Positions 18,080 through 26,618 of a stretch of 64,000 nt of DNA are shown in pieces. The DNA is from Gemmobacter nectariphilus DSM 15620 (lineage in GTDB: Bacteria > Pseudomonadota > Alphaproteobacteria > Rhodobacterales > Rhodobacteraceae). How positions within the stretch are numbered: the stretch's first letter is position 1; the number at the start of each line of letters is the position of its first letter. The stretch lies in the NCBI RefSeq assembly GCF_000429765.1, contig NZ_KE386949.1:310001-374000 (forward strand), written 5' to 3'. The translations under genes were made by a program, and so were the position numbers. The notes beneath the pieces are model-generated. The model did not search any database. It was not told where the DNA came from and saw nothing but the letters and a program-made list of their open reading frames with translations.

Positions 18080-19408
18080 TCACCGCCCGCGCAGGGCCCG
18101 ATCAATCTCGGCCATCCGGCCCCGGAACCGGCCGGCCACCTGCGCCGCATCGGCCCTGGCCTTGGCCGGATCGACCGACAGCACCTGCCGGCCGCGCATC
18201 AGCCAGCGCCCGGCGACCATCACATCTGCAACATCCGGCGCCATCGCGGAAAAGACCAGGGTGGCATAAATGTCATAAACCGGATGCAGCCGCGGCGCGG
18301 CCATGGAAACCCGGATCAGATCGGCCTGCTTGCCGGGTTCCAGCGATCCGATATGGCGGTGCAGGCCCAGAACCCGCGCGCCCTCGATCGTCGCCATGCG
18401 GATCACCTCGACCGCCGGCATCGGCTTGCGCGATCCGCCGGCGATCTTCTGGAACATCGACACCGGCGCGAACTGGGCGAACAGATCCAGCGTGTTGCCG
18501 CTCATCGGGCCATCGGTGGAAATGCCGACCGGGATCCCAGCCGCCCGCATCGCCGTCACCGGCGCGATCCCGCGCCCTCCCTTGCCATTCGCCCGCGCGT
18601 TATGGGCAACCCCGACGCCAGAGGCCGCCATCAGCGCAATGTCATCTGGCGAGACATGCAGGCAATGCGCCGCCACAAGACCGGGGCGCAGCAGCCCCGC
18701 CTGCGCCACGGCCTGAACCGGCGACAGGCCAAGACCGGCCGCCCAGTCGGTTTCCGGCCCGGTTTCCGCCAGATGGATCTGCACCGGATAGCCGGGGTTC
18801 GCCTCGGCCCAGGCGGCCACCCGCTCCATCACCGCCATGCCAGTCGAATAGGGCGCATGGGGGGCAATGCCGGGGGTGATGCGCGGATGGTCGCGGTAGC
18901 GGTCCATCAATTCCTCGACCCGCGCGAAACCTTCGTCGAAATCGCGGTGATCGGGCGGGTCGAAATCGGCCAGCGTCTGGCCGACCACCCCGCGCAGACC
19001 GGCGCTGTCCAGCACCTCGGCCACCACGGTTTCAAAGTAATACATGTCGGCAACAGTGGTGACGCCGCCCTGGATCAGCTCCAGCGCCGAGAGGCCGGTT
19101 CCCGCCCGCACCATGTCCGGCGCGACGAATTCACGCTCCAGCGGCAGGATATAGCGGTAAAGCCGGTCGTCGACATCCTCGCCCAGACCGCGGAACAGCG
19201 ACATGGCCAGGTGCGAATGCGGGTTCACCATGCCAGGCATCAGCACATCGCCGCCAAGGTCCACAACCTCGGCCCCCGGCACCTCGGGCGCCGCGCCGCC
19301 GCCAAGCGCTGAAATCACCTCGCCGGTCACAAGCAGCCAGCCACGGTCGATCACCGGCATGTCCGCCGTGCAGGGCAGAAGGCAGGCGTTGGTGAACAGC
19401 GTCGTCAT
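18080..19408 (-). CDS. Amidohydrolase of the ATZ/TRZ (aminohydrolase) group
   Basis: The 442-residue enzyme belongs to the metal-dependent purine/aminoheterocycle deaminases (guanine, 8-oxoguanine, 5'-methylthioadenosine/SAH deaminase relatives). Metal ligands are visible as NPHSHLAMSLFRG (HxH, about residues 64-68), QIHLAETGPE, VAAHCLHVSPDD and STDGPMSGNTLDLF. Its ATG overlaps the stop of the ABC ATPase gene (TCAT on the plus strand at 19405-19408), making it the last gene of a solute-uptake operon. That suggests it deaminates the imported compound or a product of it; the actual substrate cannot be read from sequence. Confidence 0.85.
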   Translation of the reverse strand: MTTLFTNACLLPCTADMPVIDRGWLLVTGEVISALGGGAAPEVPGAEVVDLGGDVLMPGMVNPHSHLAMSLFRGLGEDVDDRLYRYILPLEREFVAPDMVRAGTGLSALELIQGGVTTVADMYYFETVVAEVLDSAGLRGVVGQTLADFDPPDHRDFDEGFARVEELMDRYRDHPRITPGIAPHAPYSTGMAVMERVAAWAEANPGYPVQIHLAETGPETDWAAGLGLSPVQAVAQAGLLRPGLVAAHCLHVSPDDIALMAASGVGVAHNARANGKGGRGIAPVTAMRAAGIPVGISTDGPMSGNTLDLFAQFAPVSMFQKIAGGSRKPMPAVEVIRMATIEGARVLGLHRHIGSLEPGKQADLIRVSMAAPRLHPVYDIYATLVFSAMAPDVADVMVAGRWLMRGRQVLSVDPAKARADAAQVAGRFRGRMAEIDRALRGR

Positions 19409-20451
19409 GCGGCCGGCAGGATGCAGCATTGCGCGGGGTTCGGCGCCAGATGCACGGCGCTGCCCGGCTCGCGCACATCCGATAGCGGGCTGGTCGCCAG
19501 CAGGCTGCCCAGAGGCGTCTCGCAAACATACTGATAGCTGCGGCCCAGATAGGTCCGAAGCCCCAGACGGGCGGGAATACCCTGGTCCGATACCAGCAGC
19601 CCCTCGGGCCGCGCGGCCAGAACGAAACAATCCGGGATCGCGCCGAAATCGTCCTGCGACAGGATCAGCTCTGCCCCTTGGGCCGCCGCTGTCACCCGCG
19701 CGCCATCGCGTGCCGCCACCTGCATGGGGATCAGGTTGTCATAGCCCACGAACCGCGCCACGAATTCGTTGGCGGGGCGCTGATACAGCACCTCGGGCGT
19801 GTCATATTGCATGATCTGCCCGGCATGCATGATCGCCACCCGGTCCGAGATGGAAAACGCCTCTTCCTGATCGTGGGTCACGAACACGCTGGTCGTGCCA
19901 TTCGCGCGTTGCAAGGTGCGAATCTCGGCCCGCATTTCCAGGCGCAGCCGGGCATCGAGGTTCGAGAGCGGCTCGTCGAACATCAGAAGCGGCGGCTCGA
20001 TCACCAGCGCGCGGGCCAGGGCCACGCGCTGACGCTGACCGCCCGACAAGGCGCCGGGCAGACGATCGGCCAGATGGGCCAGCCCCACCCGCTCCAGCAT
20101 GGCGGTCACACGCTTGGCCCGGTCCGCCGCGCCGACCCCGCGCTGTTTCAGGCCAAAGCCCACGTTGTCGGCCACCGACAGATGCGGAAACAACGCATAG
20201 CTTTGGAACACCAGTCCGATATCGCGCTTGTGCGCTGGCAGCCTGGTCAGATCCTTGCCGCCTAGCGTGATGGACCCCGAGGTCGGTTCCAGAAACCCCG
20301 CGACCAGCCGCAAAGTCGTCGTCTTGCCGCAGCCCGAGGCGCCCAGCAGGGACACCAGTTCCCCTGCCGGCACCTCTAGCGACAGATCGTCCAGCACCTT
20401 GGTGGTGCCGTAATGCGCGGTCAGGTTTTTCAGTGTCAGGGCTTGGGTCAT
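19405..20451 (-). CDS. ABC transporter ATP-binding protein, spermidine/putrescine (PotA) type
   Basis: The 348-residue ATPase has Walker A LLGASGCGKTTTL, Q-loop VFQSYALFPHLSV, signature LSGGQRQRVALARALV, Walker B LLMFDEPLSNLD and the H-loop VTHDQEEAF. The C-terminal 110 residues form a TOBE-like regulatory domain (VRFVGYDNLIPMQVAARDG..., ending LAPNPAQCCILPAA). The ATG at 20451 is chosen over an upstream TTG (20466) that would overlap the permease stop. It lies 4 bp after the permease gene and overlaps the amidohydrolase start, so the whole operon is tightly packed. Confidence 0.92.
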   Translation of the reverse strand: MTQALTLKNLTAHYGTTKVLDDLSLEVPAGELVSLLGASGCGKTTTLRLVAGFLEPTSGSITLGGKDLTRLPAHKRDIGLVFQSYALFPHLSVADNVGFGLKQRGVGAADRAKRVTAMLERVGLAHLADRLPGALSGGQRQRVALARALVIEPPLLMFDEPLSNLDARLRLEMRAEIRTLQRANGTTSVFVTHDQEEAFSISDRVAIMHAGQIMQYDTPEVLYQRPANEFVARFVGYDNLIPMQVAARDGARVTAAAQGAELILSQDDFGAIPDCFVLAARPEGLLVSDQGIPARLGLRTYLGRSYQYVCETPLGSLLATSPLSDVREPGSAVHLAPNPAQCCILPAA

Positions 20452-20455
20452 GGCA

Positions 20456-21244
20456 TCATTTCGCAAGGAAGGTCAGGCCCAGCGTGCGTTCCACCACCGC
20501 CATCACGGCGACGGTCAGCAGCATCAGCAGAACCGAGACAGAGGCGATCACCGGGTCGAAGAACTGTTCCACATGCGCCAGAATCTGGATCGGCAGGGTG
20601 GAAACCCCCGGCCCGGTCAGGAACAGCGACACCGACACATCGTTGATCGAGGTGATGAAGGCCAGGATGAAGGCGGCGATCACGCCCGCCTTGATGTTCG
20701 GCAGCACCACGGTGAAGAAGGTCTTCAAGGGCGGCGAGCCAAGCGAGATCGCCGCCTCTTCGACCGAAAAGTCGAACGAGGCCAGCGAGGCCGACACCAC
20801 CCGCACGCAATAGGGCAGCACGATCAGCGTATGCCCGATCAGCAGGGTGGCAAAGATCGGCAGCTCCCAGGACGTTGCCACGGATCGCAGCAGCGCAAAG
20901 CCCAGCACGATTTCCGGCACCAGCACCGGCAGCACAAAGATGGTGGACAGCCAGCCCGGCAGCTGGATGCGAAAGCGGTTCAGCGCATAGGCCGCCGGAA
21001 TGCCGATGACCAGCGCGATGGCCGTGGCCAGAAAGGCAATCTGGATCGAGGTCACGATGGTGCGCCGGAAGGCGGCCATTTCGAAGATCTTTTCAAACCA
21101 GCGCAGGGTCAGGCCCTGCGGCGGAAAGGTCAGATAGCTGGTGTCCGACAGCGCCGCGCCGATCACGATGACCAGCGGGCCCATCAGGAACAGATAGACC
21201 AGAACCGCGAACAGGGTCAGCGGCAAGGGAACGGTGCTGCGCAT
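20456..21244 (-). CDS. ABC transporter permease, PotC type
   Basis: The 262-residue inner-membrane protein has six predicted helices and the binding-protein-dependent EAA loop EEAAISLGSPPLKTFFTVVLPNIKAGVIAAF. It forms the second half of the heterodimeric channel with the upstream permease. The start MRSTVPLPLT at 21244 lies just past that permease's stop (21246); the longer frame to 21277 would overlap it by 32 bp. Confidence 0.92.
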   Translation of the reverse strand: MRSTVPLPLTLFAVLVYLFLMGPLVIVIGAALSDTSYLTFPPQGLTLRWFEKIFEMAAFRRTIVTSIQIAFLATAIALVIGIPAAYALNRFRIQLPGWLSTIFVLPVLVPEIVLGFALLRSVATSWELPIFATLLIGHTLIVLPYCVRVVSASLASFDFSVEEAAISLGSPPLKTFFTVVLPNIKAGVIAAFILAFITSINDVSVSLFLTGPGVSTLPIQILAHVEQFFDPVIASVSVLLMLLTVAVMAVVERTLGLTFLAK

Positions 21245-21245
21245 C

Positions 21246-22061
21246 TTATGTGGCCATCGGATTGAGGCGTTTGGCAACGCGCGTCATGCCCAGCACGACA
21301 AGGATGGTGACAACGACCATGATGGTGGCAACCACCGCCGCGCCGTCCCAGTCAAAGGCCACCATGGCCCGCTGGTGCAGCAAGGTGCCCATGACCATCT
21401 GCCGCTCGCCCCCCAGAAGCTGCGGGGTGGCATACGAGGTGAACGAGCCGGTGAACACCAGCACCGCCCCCACGATCAGCCCCGGCACCGCCAGCGGGAA
21501 CACCACCTGACGGAACGTCGCCGCAGGGCCCGCGCCCAGGCTGGCCGAGGCCTGGATCAGATCGTCGGGAATCCCCTCCAGCACTCCCACCAGTGTCAGG
21601 ATCATCAGCGGGACGAACAGATAGACCATCGCCACAATGACCGAGCCCTGGGTGTACAGCATGGAAAACGGCGTATCCGTCACCCCCAGCCAGATCAGCG
21701 CATTGTTCACGATGCCATTCTTTCCCAGCACGATCAGCCAGGCAAAGGACCGCACCACGACCCCGGTGAGCAGCGGGAACACGGCCGCGATGATCAGCAC
21801 CGAGCGCCAGCGCGGCGGGGCGCGCGAGACGACAAAGGCCGTCAGGAACCCCACCACCAGCGAGATCAGCGTGGTGATCGAGGCAATTTCCAGTGTGCGC
21901 CACAACACGGTGCGCCGGAAACCCGACCCGAAAAAGGCCCCGTAGCCCGCCGTATCCAGCAGCGTGGCCACGATCGTTGCCCCCACGGGCAGGATCAGCG
22001 CAAGCACCACCAGCGCAAGCGCGGGCAGGCTGAGCATCCATCCGGCAAGTCGTCGCATCAT
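21246..22061 (-). CDS. ABC transporter permease, PotB type
   Basis: The 271-residue protein has six predicted membrane helices and the EAA motif IQASASLGAGPAATFRQVVFPLAVPGLIVGAV. It pairs with the PotC-type permease. Two consecutive ATG codons (22061 and 22058) open the gene, 46 bp after the binding-protein gene, across an intergenic hairpin. Confidence 0.92.
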   Translation of the reverse strand: MMRRLAGWMLSLPALALVVLALILPVGATIVATLLDTAGYGAFFGSGFRRTVLWRTLEIASITTLISLVVGFLTAFVVSRAPPRWRSVLIIAAVFPLLTGVVVRSFAWLIVLGKNGIVNNALIWLGVTDTPFSMLYTQGSVIVAMVYLFVPLMILTLVGVLEGIPDDLIQASASLGAGPAATFRQVVFPLAVPGLIVGAVLVFTGSFTSYATPQLLGGERQMVMGTLLHQRAMVAFDWDGAAVVATIMVVVTILVVLGMTRVAKRLNPMAT

Positions 22062-22076
22062 CGTTCCTTGGACAAG

Positions 22077-22098
22077 GCGGGGGCGTCACCGCCCCCGC
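22077..22098 (-). promoter_or_regulatory. Intercistronic stem-loop between binding-protein and permease genes
   Basis: GCGGGGGC/GCCCCCGC with a 6-nt loop lies directly after the solute-binding-protein stop inside the operon. In ABC operons such hairpins commonly protect the 5' cistron and reduce read-through, giving excess binding protein; this role is inferred from position. Confidence 0.55.
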
Positions 22099-22107
22099 GC
22101 CCCGGCA

Positions 22108-23142
22108 TCACATGCCGAAGATTTCGTTCCAGCGATCGACCCACGCGCCCTTGGCCGCGTTCATCTTGCTGTAGTCGATCCGCTTGAGGCTGTTGATCTG
22201 CGCCTCGCCATAGGTCCACTTGGCGGCAGCCGCCTCGGACAGTTCGACCGATTTCGCGGTCGGGGCATCGACGCCATTCTCGGCCAGCACTTTCTGCAGC
22301 GCCGGATCCAGGATGAAGTTGATGAACTCATAGGCCAGATCGACGTTTTCGGCGCCGGTCGGGATGTTCACGGTGTTCAGAACGGCGATGTCGCCATCCG
22401 ACAGCTTGGCCCATTCGATGGTGGGCACCGCGGCCTTGAGCTGGCCCAGCGTGAAATCCTGGGTCATGGACACGGTGATCTCGCCGGTCGAGAACAGGTT
22501 GATCATCTCGGATCCGGTCTGATAATTCTTGACCGTGTTCGGCTTGATCGCCTCGATTTCCTTGAAGGCCGGATCGGCGTTCTCAAAGGCATCGGTGCCG
22601 GCCTTTTGCCCCGCCAGCATGACAACCATCGGGCCGGCCGTCGTGGTGATGCCCGGCAGCGAGATCGAGGATTTCAGATCCGCGCGCCACAGATCGTTCC
22701 ACGAGGTGATCGGCGGGTTGACCTTGGCCGCGTCATAGACCACGCCGATACGGCCAACGGTATAGGCCGGGCCATAGCCGCCCTGCGGATCCTGCGCGAT
22801 GGTGTGCAGGCCGGCGACATTCGGCAGCTTGGCGCGGTCCAGCTTCTGGAACAGCCCTTCGGTAATGCCGATCTGGCTGAAGCTGTCGGTCAGATAGATG
22901 ACGTCAACGCCCTTGCCGCCGCGGATTTTCACCTTGTTCAGGCGGTCGGCGTTGTTGCCGGTCTCGAACACCAGTTCGCAGCCGCATTGCTTCTGGAACG
23001 GCTGAACGATGAATTCATTCAGCTTGTCGCCGTTGAAGCCCCACCACGAGATGGTCAGCGTCTTGGCGTTTGCAGCAGCCGGCGCGGCAAGTGCCAGCGC
23101 AACGGCTGCAGACCCGATCAGGGCGGAAAGGCGGGAAGACAT
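22108..23142 (-). CDS. Extracellular solute-binding protein, spermidine/putrescine (PotD) type
   Basis: The 344-residue protein begins with a Sec signal peptide (MSSRLSALIGSAAVALALAA..., cleavage likely after ANA, residue 26) and then KTLTISWWGFNGDKLNEFIV, the first lobe of a periplasmic binding fold. A Cys pair, CGC, lies near residue 53. Conserved family blocks include DVIYLTDSF, TITSWNDLW-like PPITSWNDLW and FINFILDPALQKVLAENG. It captures the substrate for the PotB/PotC/PotA-like genes downstream. Polyamines are the textbook ligand, but the linked deaminase and neighbouring purine genes make a nitrogenous heterocycle plausible too. Confidence 0.88.
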   Translation of the reverse strand: MSSRLSALIGSAAVALALAAPAAANAKTLTISWWGFNGDKLNEFIVQPFQKQCGCELVFETGNNADRLNKVKIRGGKGVDVIYLTDSFSQIGITEGLFQKLDRAKLPNVAGLHTIAQDPQGGYGPAYTVGRIGVVYDAAKVNPPITSWNDLWRADLKSSISLPGITTTAGPMVVMLAGQKAGTDAFENADPAFKEIEAIKPNTVKNYQTGSEMINLFSTGEITVSMTQDFTLGQLKAAVPTIEWAKLSDGDIAVLNTVNIPTGAENVDLAYEFINFILDPALQKVLAENGVDAPTAKSVELSEAAAAKWTYGEAQINSLKRIDYSKMNAAKGAWVDRWNEIFGM

Positions 23143-23220
23143 GGAAAACCTCGCTGTCTGGCAGGCCGTCTGAGCGCGGCCGACGGGCCAGATCTTCCAC
23201 CCTTCGACGAAAAGGGCAAG

Positions 23221-23232
23221 ATATGATCATAT
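23221..23232. promoter_or_regulatory. Perfect 12-bp palindrome ATATGATCATAT upstream of the ABC operon
   Basis: The palindrome is centred about 84 bp upstream of the binding-protein ATG, between the operon and the end of gpt. It is AT-rich in GC-rich surroundings and has the size of a dimeric regulator site. No regulator gene is adjacent, so its role is inferred. Confidence 0.4.
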
Positions 23233-23269
23233 GCGCGCGACGCGCATTCGCATCCCGCCCGTTTCCGCG

Positions 23270-23782
23270 TCAGTCCCGGCCGCGATAGGGATCGACGTAT
23301 TGCAGCGCCATGTCCCAGGGGAAGAAGATCCAGGTGTCCTGGCTGACTTCGGTGACATAGGTATCCACCTGCGCCCGGCCGGCAGGCTTGGCATAGACGG
23401 TGGCGAAATGCGCCTTGGGATACAGCTTGCGCACCAGCTCCAGCGTCTTGCCGCTGTCGACCAGGTCGTCGATGATCAGAATGCCGGTGCCATCGCCCAA
23501 CAGGTCGGATTGCGGCGCCTTGGTCACCGTGGCCTCGGCCCGCGACTGGTGGCTGTAGGATTTCACGCTGATCGTGTCGACCACGCGAATGTTCAGCTCT
23601 CGGCTGACGATGGCTGCGGGAACCAGACCGCCGCGGGTGATCCCGACGATCGCGGTCCATGCCCCGCCCTCGCCCGGCCCCTTGCCGTCCAGCCGCCAGG
23701 CCAGCGCGCGGGCATCGCGGTGGATCTGGTCCCAGGAAACGTGAAAGCCCTTTTCATGCGGCAAACGGTCGGCAGCGGCCAT
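23270..23782 (-). CDS. gpt: Xanthine phosphoribosyltransferase
   Basis: The 170-residue enzyme converts xanthine or guanine plus PRPP to XMP or GMP. The PRPP-binding signature [23 protein letters not shown] is intact, preceded by the [17 protein letters not shown] loop, and the C-terminal [10 protein letters not shown] matches Gpt proteins of alphaproteobacteria. AGAGGATGCC precedes the ATG. It starts 9 bp after the lysE-like gene, so it is the third gene of a fabI-lysE-gpt operon, though functionally it belongs with the purine genes that follow. Confidence 0.93.
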   Translation of the reverse strand: MAAADRLPHEKGFHVSWDQIHRDARALAWRLDGKGPGEGGAWTAIVGITRGGLVPAAIVSRELNIRVVDTISVKSYSHQSRAEATVTKAPQSDLLGDGTGILIIDDLVDSGKTLELVRKLYPKAHFATVYAKPAGRAQVDTYVTEVSQDTWIFFPWDMALQYVDPYRGRD

Positions 23783-23791
23783 GGCATCCTC

Positions 23792-24406
23792 TCAGGTGGC
23801 GGCGATCTTCAGTCCAAGAACGGCCAGAATCCCGCCAAAGGCGCGGTCGATCCCGGATTTCATTCTGGCGTAGATACTGCGAGTCCGGTCAAAGGAAAAC
23901 AACCTTGCAACAAGGATATTGCACACCACCTCGTTGACCCAGACCGCCAGCAGCAGGGCGGCGATCCAGGGCAGGCTGGTTCCGGGCGGAACCGTTCCCA
24001 CGAAGACCGCACCAAAGAACACCGCCGGCTTGGGGTTCGACAGTTGCGTTGCAATCCCCAGCCACATGGCCCGCAGCCGGCCGCGCGCCACCTGGCCCTG
24101 CCCCGGCCCGGCCATCGGCTCGGCCGCATGGCGCCACATGTTGAAGGCGATCCAGCACAGGAACAGCCCGCCCGCGACCTTGAACCCCCACAGCAGCGCG
24201 GGTGCGACCTTGAACAGGACCGCAAGCCCGAACAGCGCCGCCACCGCCCAGCACACCGCGCCCAGCCCCAGACCAAAGGCCAGCCAGACGCCAGTGCGGA
24301 ACCCTTCGGTCACGCCGGTGCGCGCAGCCATCAGAACCGCCGGCCCCGGAGAGGCGGCGGCAACCAGATGCAGCGCCCAGGCGGCCAGAAAGGCGGCCAG
24401 CGTCAC
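23792..24406 (-). CDS. LysE/RhtB family amino acid exporter
   Basis: The 204-residue membrane protein has about six helices and the LysE signature near the N-terminus (HLVAAASPGPAVLMAARTGVTEGFRTGVW) plus the ATQLSNPKPAVFFGAVF segment typical of the family. It begins with GTG overlapping the fabI stop (GTGA, 24403-24406). Substrates in the family are basic or neutral amino acids; this one is undetermined. A second LysE family gene lies at 55484-56107. Confidence 0.88.
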   Translation of the reverse strand: MTLAAFLAAWALHLVAAASPGPAVLMAARTGVTEGFRTGVWLAFGLGLGAVCWAVAALFGLAVLFKVAPALLWGFKVAGGLFLCWIAFNMWRHAAEPMAGPGQGQVARGRLRAMWLGIATQLSNPKPAVFFGAVFVGTVPPGTSLPWIAALLLAVWVNEVVCNILVARLFSFDRTRSIYARMKSGIDRAFGGILAVLGLKIAAT

Positions 24407-25224
24407 TCTTTGCGGCCCGTGACGACGTCGATGTCGGGCGCATCCACCGCCTTCATGCCGACAACATGATACCCGGCGTCCACATGCAGGTTTTCCCCCG
24501 TGGTGCCCGACCCCAGATCGGACAGCAGGTAAAGCGAGGCCTTGCCCACCTCTTCCTGGGTCACGTTCCGGCGCAGCGGGCTGTTCAGCTCGTTCCACTT
24601 CATGATGTAGCGGAAATCGCCGATGCCGCTGGCGGCCAGCGTCTTGATCGGGCCGGCGGAGATCGCGTTCACGCGAATGCCGTCCTTGCCCAGATCCTCG
24701 GCCAGATACTTGATCGAGGCTTCCAGTCCGGCCTTGGCCACGCCCATCACGTTGTAATGCGGCATGACCTTTTCTGCGCCGTAATAGGTCAGCGTCAGCA
24801 GGCTGCCGCCATTGGGCATCATGGCCGCCGCGCGCTGGCAGACGGCGGTGAAGGAATAGACCGAAATGTCCATCGCCATGTTGAACCCGGCGCGCGAGGT
24901 ATCGACATAGCGGCCGCGCAGCTCGTTCTTGTCGGCAAAGCCGATCGCATGGACGACGAAATCCAGCGTGCCCCAGCGGTCCTTCAGCGTGTCGAACAGC
25001 GCGTCGATGCTGGCATCGTCGCCCACGTCGCATTCGGCCAGCAGGGTGGACCCCACTTGCGCAGCCAAGGGCTCGACGCGTTTTTTCAGCGCATCACCCA
25101 GATAGGAAAACGCAAGTTCGGCGCCCTGATCCGCCAAAGCCTTGGCGATGCCCCAGGCAATCGACTTGTCGTTGGCCAGGCCCATGATGAGCCCGCGTTT
25201 GCCTTGCATCAGACCATTTGACAT
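24403..25224 (-). CDS. fabI: Enoyl-[acyl-carrier-protein] reductase (NADH)
   Basis: The 273-residue enzyme performs the last reduction of fatty acid elongation. It is an SDR of the FabI type: GLANDKSIAWGIAKALADQGAELAFSY opens the nucleotide fold, and the catalytic Tyr-x6-Lys is seen in the YNVMGVAKAGLEAS region, followed by RVNAISAGPIKTLAASGI. FabI is the target of triclosan-type inhibitors in other bacteria. MSNGLMQG at 25224 is the start chosen; an in-frame start at 25242 adds six residues. It heads an operon with the lysE-like gene and gpt. Confidence 0.95.
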   Translation of the reverse strand: MSNGLMQGKRGLIMGLANDKSIAWGIAKALADQGAELAFSYLGDALKKRVEPLAAQVGSTLLAECDVGDDASIDALFDTLKDRWGTLDFVVHAIGFADKNELRGRYVDTSRAGFNMAMDISVYSFTAVCQRAAAMMPNGGSLLTLTYYGAEKVMPHYNVMGVAKAGLEASIKYLAEDLGKDGIRVNAISAGPIKTLAASGIGDFRYIMKWNELNSPLRRNVTQEEVGKASLYLLSDLGSGTTGENLHVDAGYHVVGMKAVDAPDIDVVTGRKE

Positions 25225-25320
25225 TGAGAGTCCCTCGCCCACTTATGTTCGGGTCCGGACGGGTGTAGGGCATAGCAAGAGCCGCATCAAGGCCGGGTGG
25301 ACGCAAGGTAAGGCAGGCCC

Positions 25321-25923
25321 ATGGACCGCACAGGCATCTTCGCAGGCGACAATCCCTTTGACATCGCACGGTCCTGGCTGGCCGAAGCCGAAAAGACCGA
25401 GCCGAACGATCCCAACGCAATCGCCATTGCAACGGTCGATCCCCAGGGGCTGCCGAATGTGCGCATGGTGTTGCTCAAGGAAATCGCGGACGACGCCTTT
25501 GTGTTCTACACCAACTACGACAGCGCCAAGGGGCAGGAAATCGCGGCCTCGGGCAAGGCGGCCTTTGTCATGCACTGGAAATCGCTGCGCCGCCAGGTGC
25601 GGGTGCGCGGGACGGTGACGCGCGACGAAGGACCGGGCGCCGACGCCTATTATGCCAGCCGCAACATCCAGTCGCGCCTGGGCGCCTGGGCCAGCCGGCA
25701 ATCGCAGCCGCTGTCCAGCCGCGGCGCGCTGATGGCCGAGGTTGCCAAGATCACGGCGATCAAGGGCCCGAACCCGCCGCGCCCGCCTTTCTGGGGCGGC
25801 TTTCGGATCTCGCCGGTCGAAATCGAGTTCTGGGCCGATGGCGCATTCCGATTGCATGACCGCTTTCGCTGGCGCCGCGAAGGGCCTGGCGCGGCATGGG
25901 ACATTCAGCGCCTGAACCCGTGA
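25321..25923 (+). CDS. pdxH: Pyridoxamine 5'-phosphate oxidase
   Basis: The 200-residue FMN enzyme oxidises pyridoxine or pyridoxamine 5'-phosphate to pyridoxal 5'-phosphate. Family landmarks are [48 protein letters not shown], the [15 protein letters not shown] substrate loop and the C-terminal [18 protein letters not shown] with its conserved arginines. It is divergent from fabI with a 96-bp gap and stands alone. Confidence 0.95.
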   Translation: MDRTGIFAGDNPFDIARSWLAEAEKTEPNDPNAIAIATVDPQGLPNVRMVLLKEIADDAFVFYTNYDSAKGQEIAASGKAAFVMHWKSLRRQVRVRGTVTRDEGPGADAYYASRNIQSRLGAWASRQSQPLSSRGALMAEVAKITAIKGPNPPRPPFWGGFRISPVEIEFWADGAFRLHDRFRWRREGPGAAWDIQRLNP

Positions 25924-25955
25924 AAGACATGCCGTGCTTCAACCTTTTGGCTAGG

Positions 25956-25979
25956 TTGACAATTTTCGCGCATCGCGAA
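25956..25979 (+). promoter_or_regulatory. Candidate promoter and inverted repeat upstream of the cold-shock gene
   Basis: TTGACA at 25956-25961 is followed by a TTCGCG-CAT-CGCGAA stem (25965-25979) in a distinctly AT-richer leader about 120 nt long before the cold-shock start. The -10 is poorly defined. Long leaders are usual for cold-shock genes, where RNA structure controls translation; here this is inference. Confidence 0.4.
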
Positions 25980-26077
25980 TTTTCTCCACACAGCGCGGTT
26001 CGTCTTTTTCCTTGAAAGTCGGATCCCGTCAGCGCAGAAATGCACAGTGAGCTGTACTGGGGAAAAAGGCTCGAAGT

Positions 26078-26618
26078 ATGGAAGAACAGGACAAGGCCCT
26101 GGAGCGGATTCGCATTCAGGGCCGAGTGAAGTGGTTTGATCCGGTCAAGGGTTTCGGCTTCATCGTGGCCGAAGCTGGAGGGCCGGATATCTTGCTGCAT
26201 GCCAATGTGTTGCGCAATTTCGGGCAAGGTTCCGTGGCCGATGGTGCGGGCATCGACGTCTTTGTCCAGCGCACCAACCGCGGCACCCAAGCGGTGGAAA
26301 TCGTCGAGATCAGCCCCCCCGGAAGGCGCGGCCTTTGTCCTTGGAGAGGATGTTCCCCCGGAAGTCGCCAGCACGATTGCCGATCTGCCTATCGAACCTG
26401 CGCGGGTAAAGTGGTTCGACAAGGGCAAAGGATTCGGCTTTGCCAATGTCTTTGGCCGGGCGGAAGATGTTTTTGTGCATATCGAGGTGCTGCGCCAGTC
26501 CGGCTTTGCCGATCTTCAGCCCGGTGAAGCCGTCGGAATGCGTATCGTCGATGGCAAGCGCGGCCGCATGGCCGCTCAGGTGGTGTCATGGGAAGCTGCA
26601 TTGCGCAAACCGGCCTGA
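26078..26618 (+). CDS. Two-domain cold-shock protein, frame interrupted by one base in a C7 run
   Basis: Two cold-shock (OB-fold RNA-binding) domains lie in different frames. The first, from 26078, has VKWFDPVKGFGFIVAE with the RNP1-like KGFGF, and continues EIVEISPP to the C7 run at 26314-26320. From there the +1 frame continues PEGAAFVLGEDVPPEVAS and the second domain VKWFDKGKGFGFANVFGR...DVFVHIEVLR, ending at 26618. In the first frame translation would stop at 26527 with an unrelated basic tail. Removing one C restores a 179-residue double-CSD protein as found across Rhodobacterales. Causes: sequencing indel, true mutation, or frameshifting. The start is ATG with AAAAAGGCTCG upstream. Confidence 0.8.
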
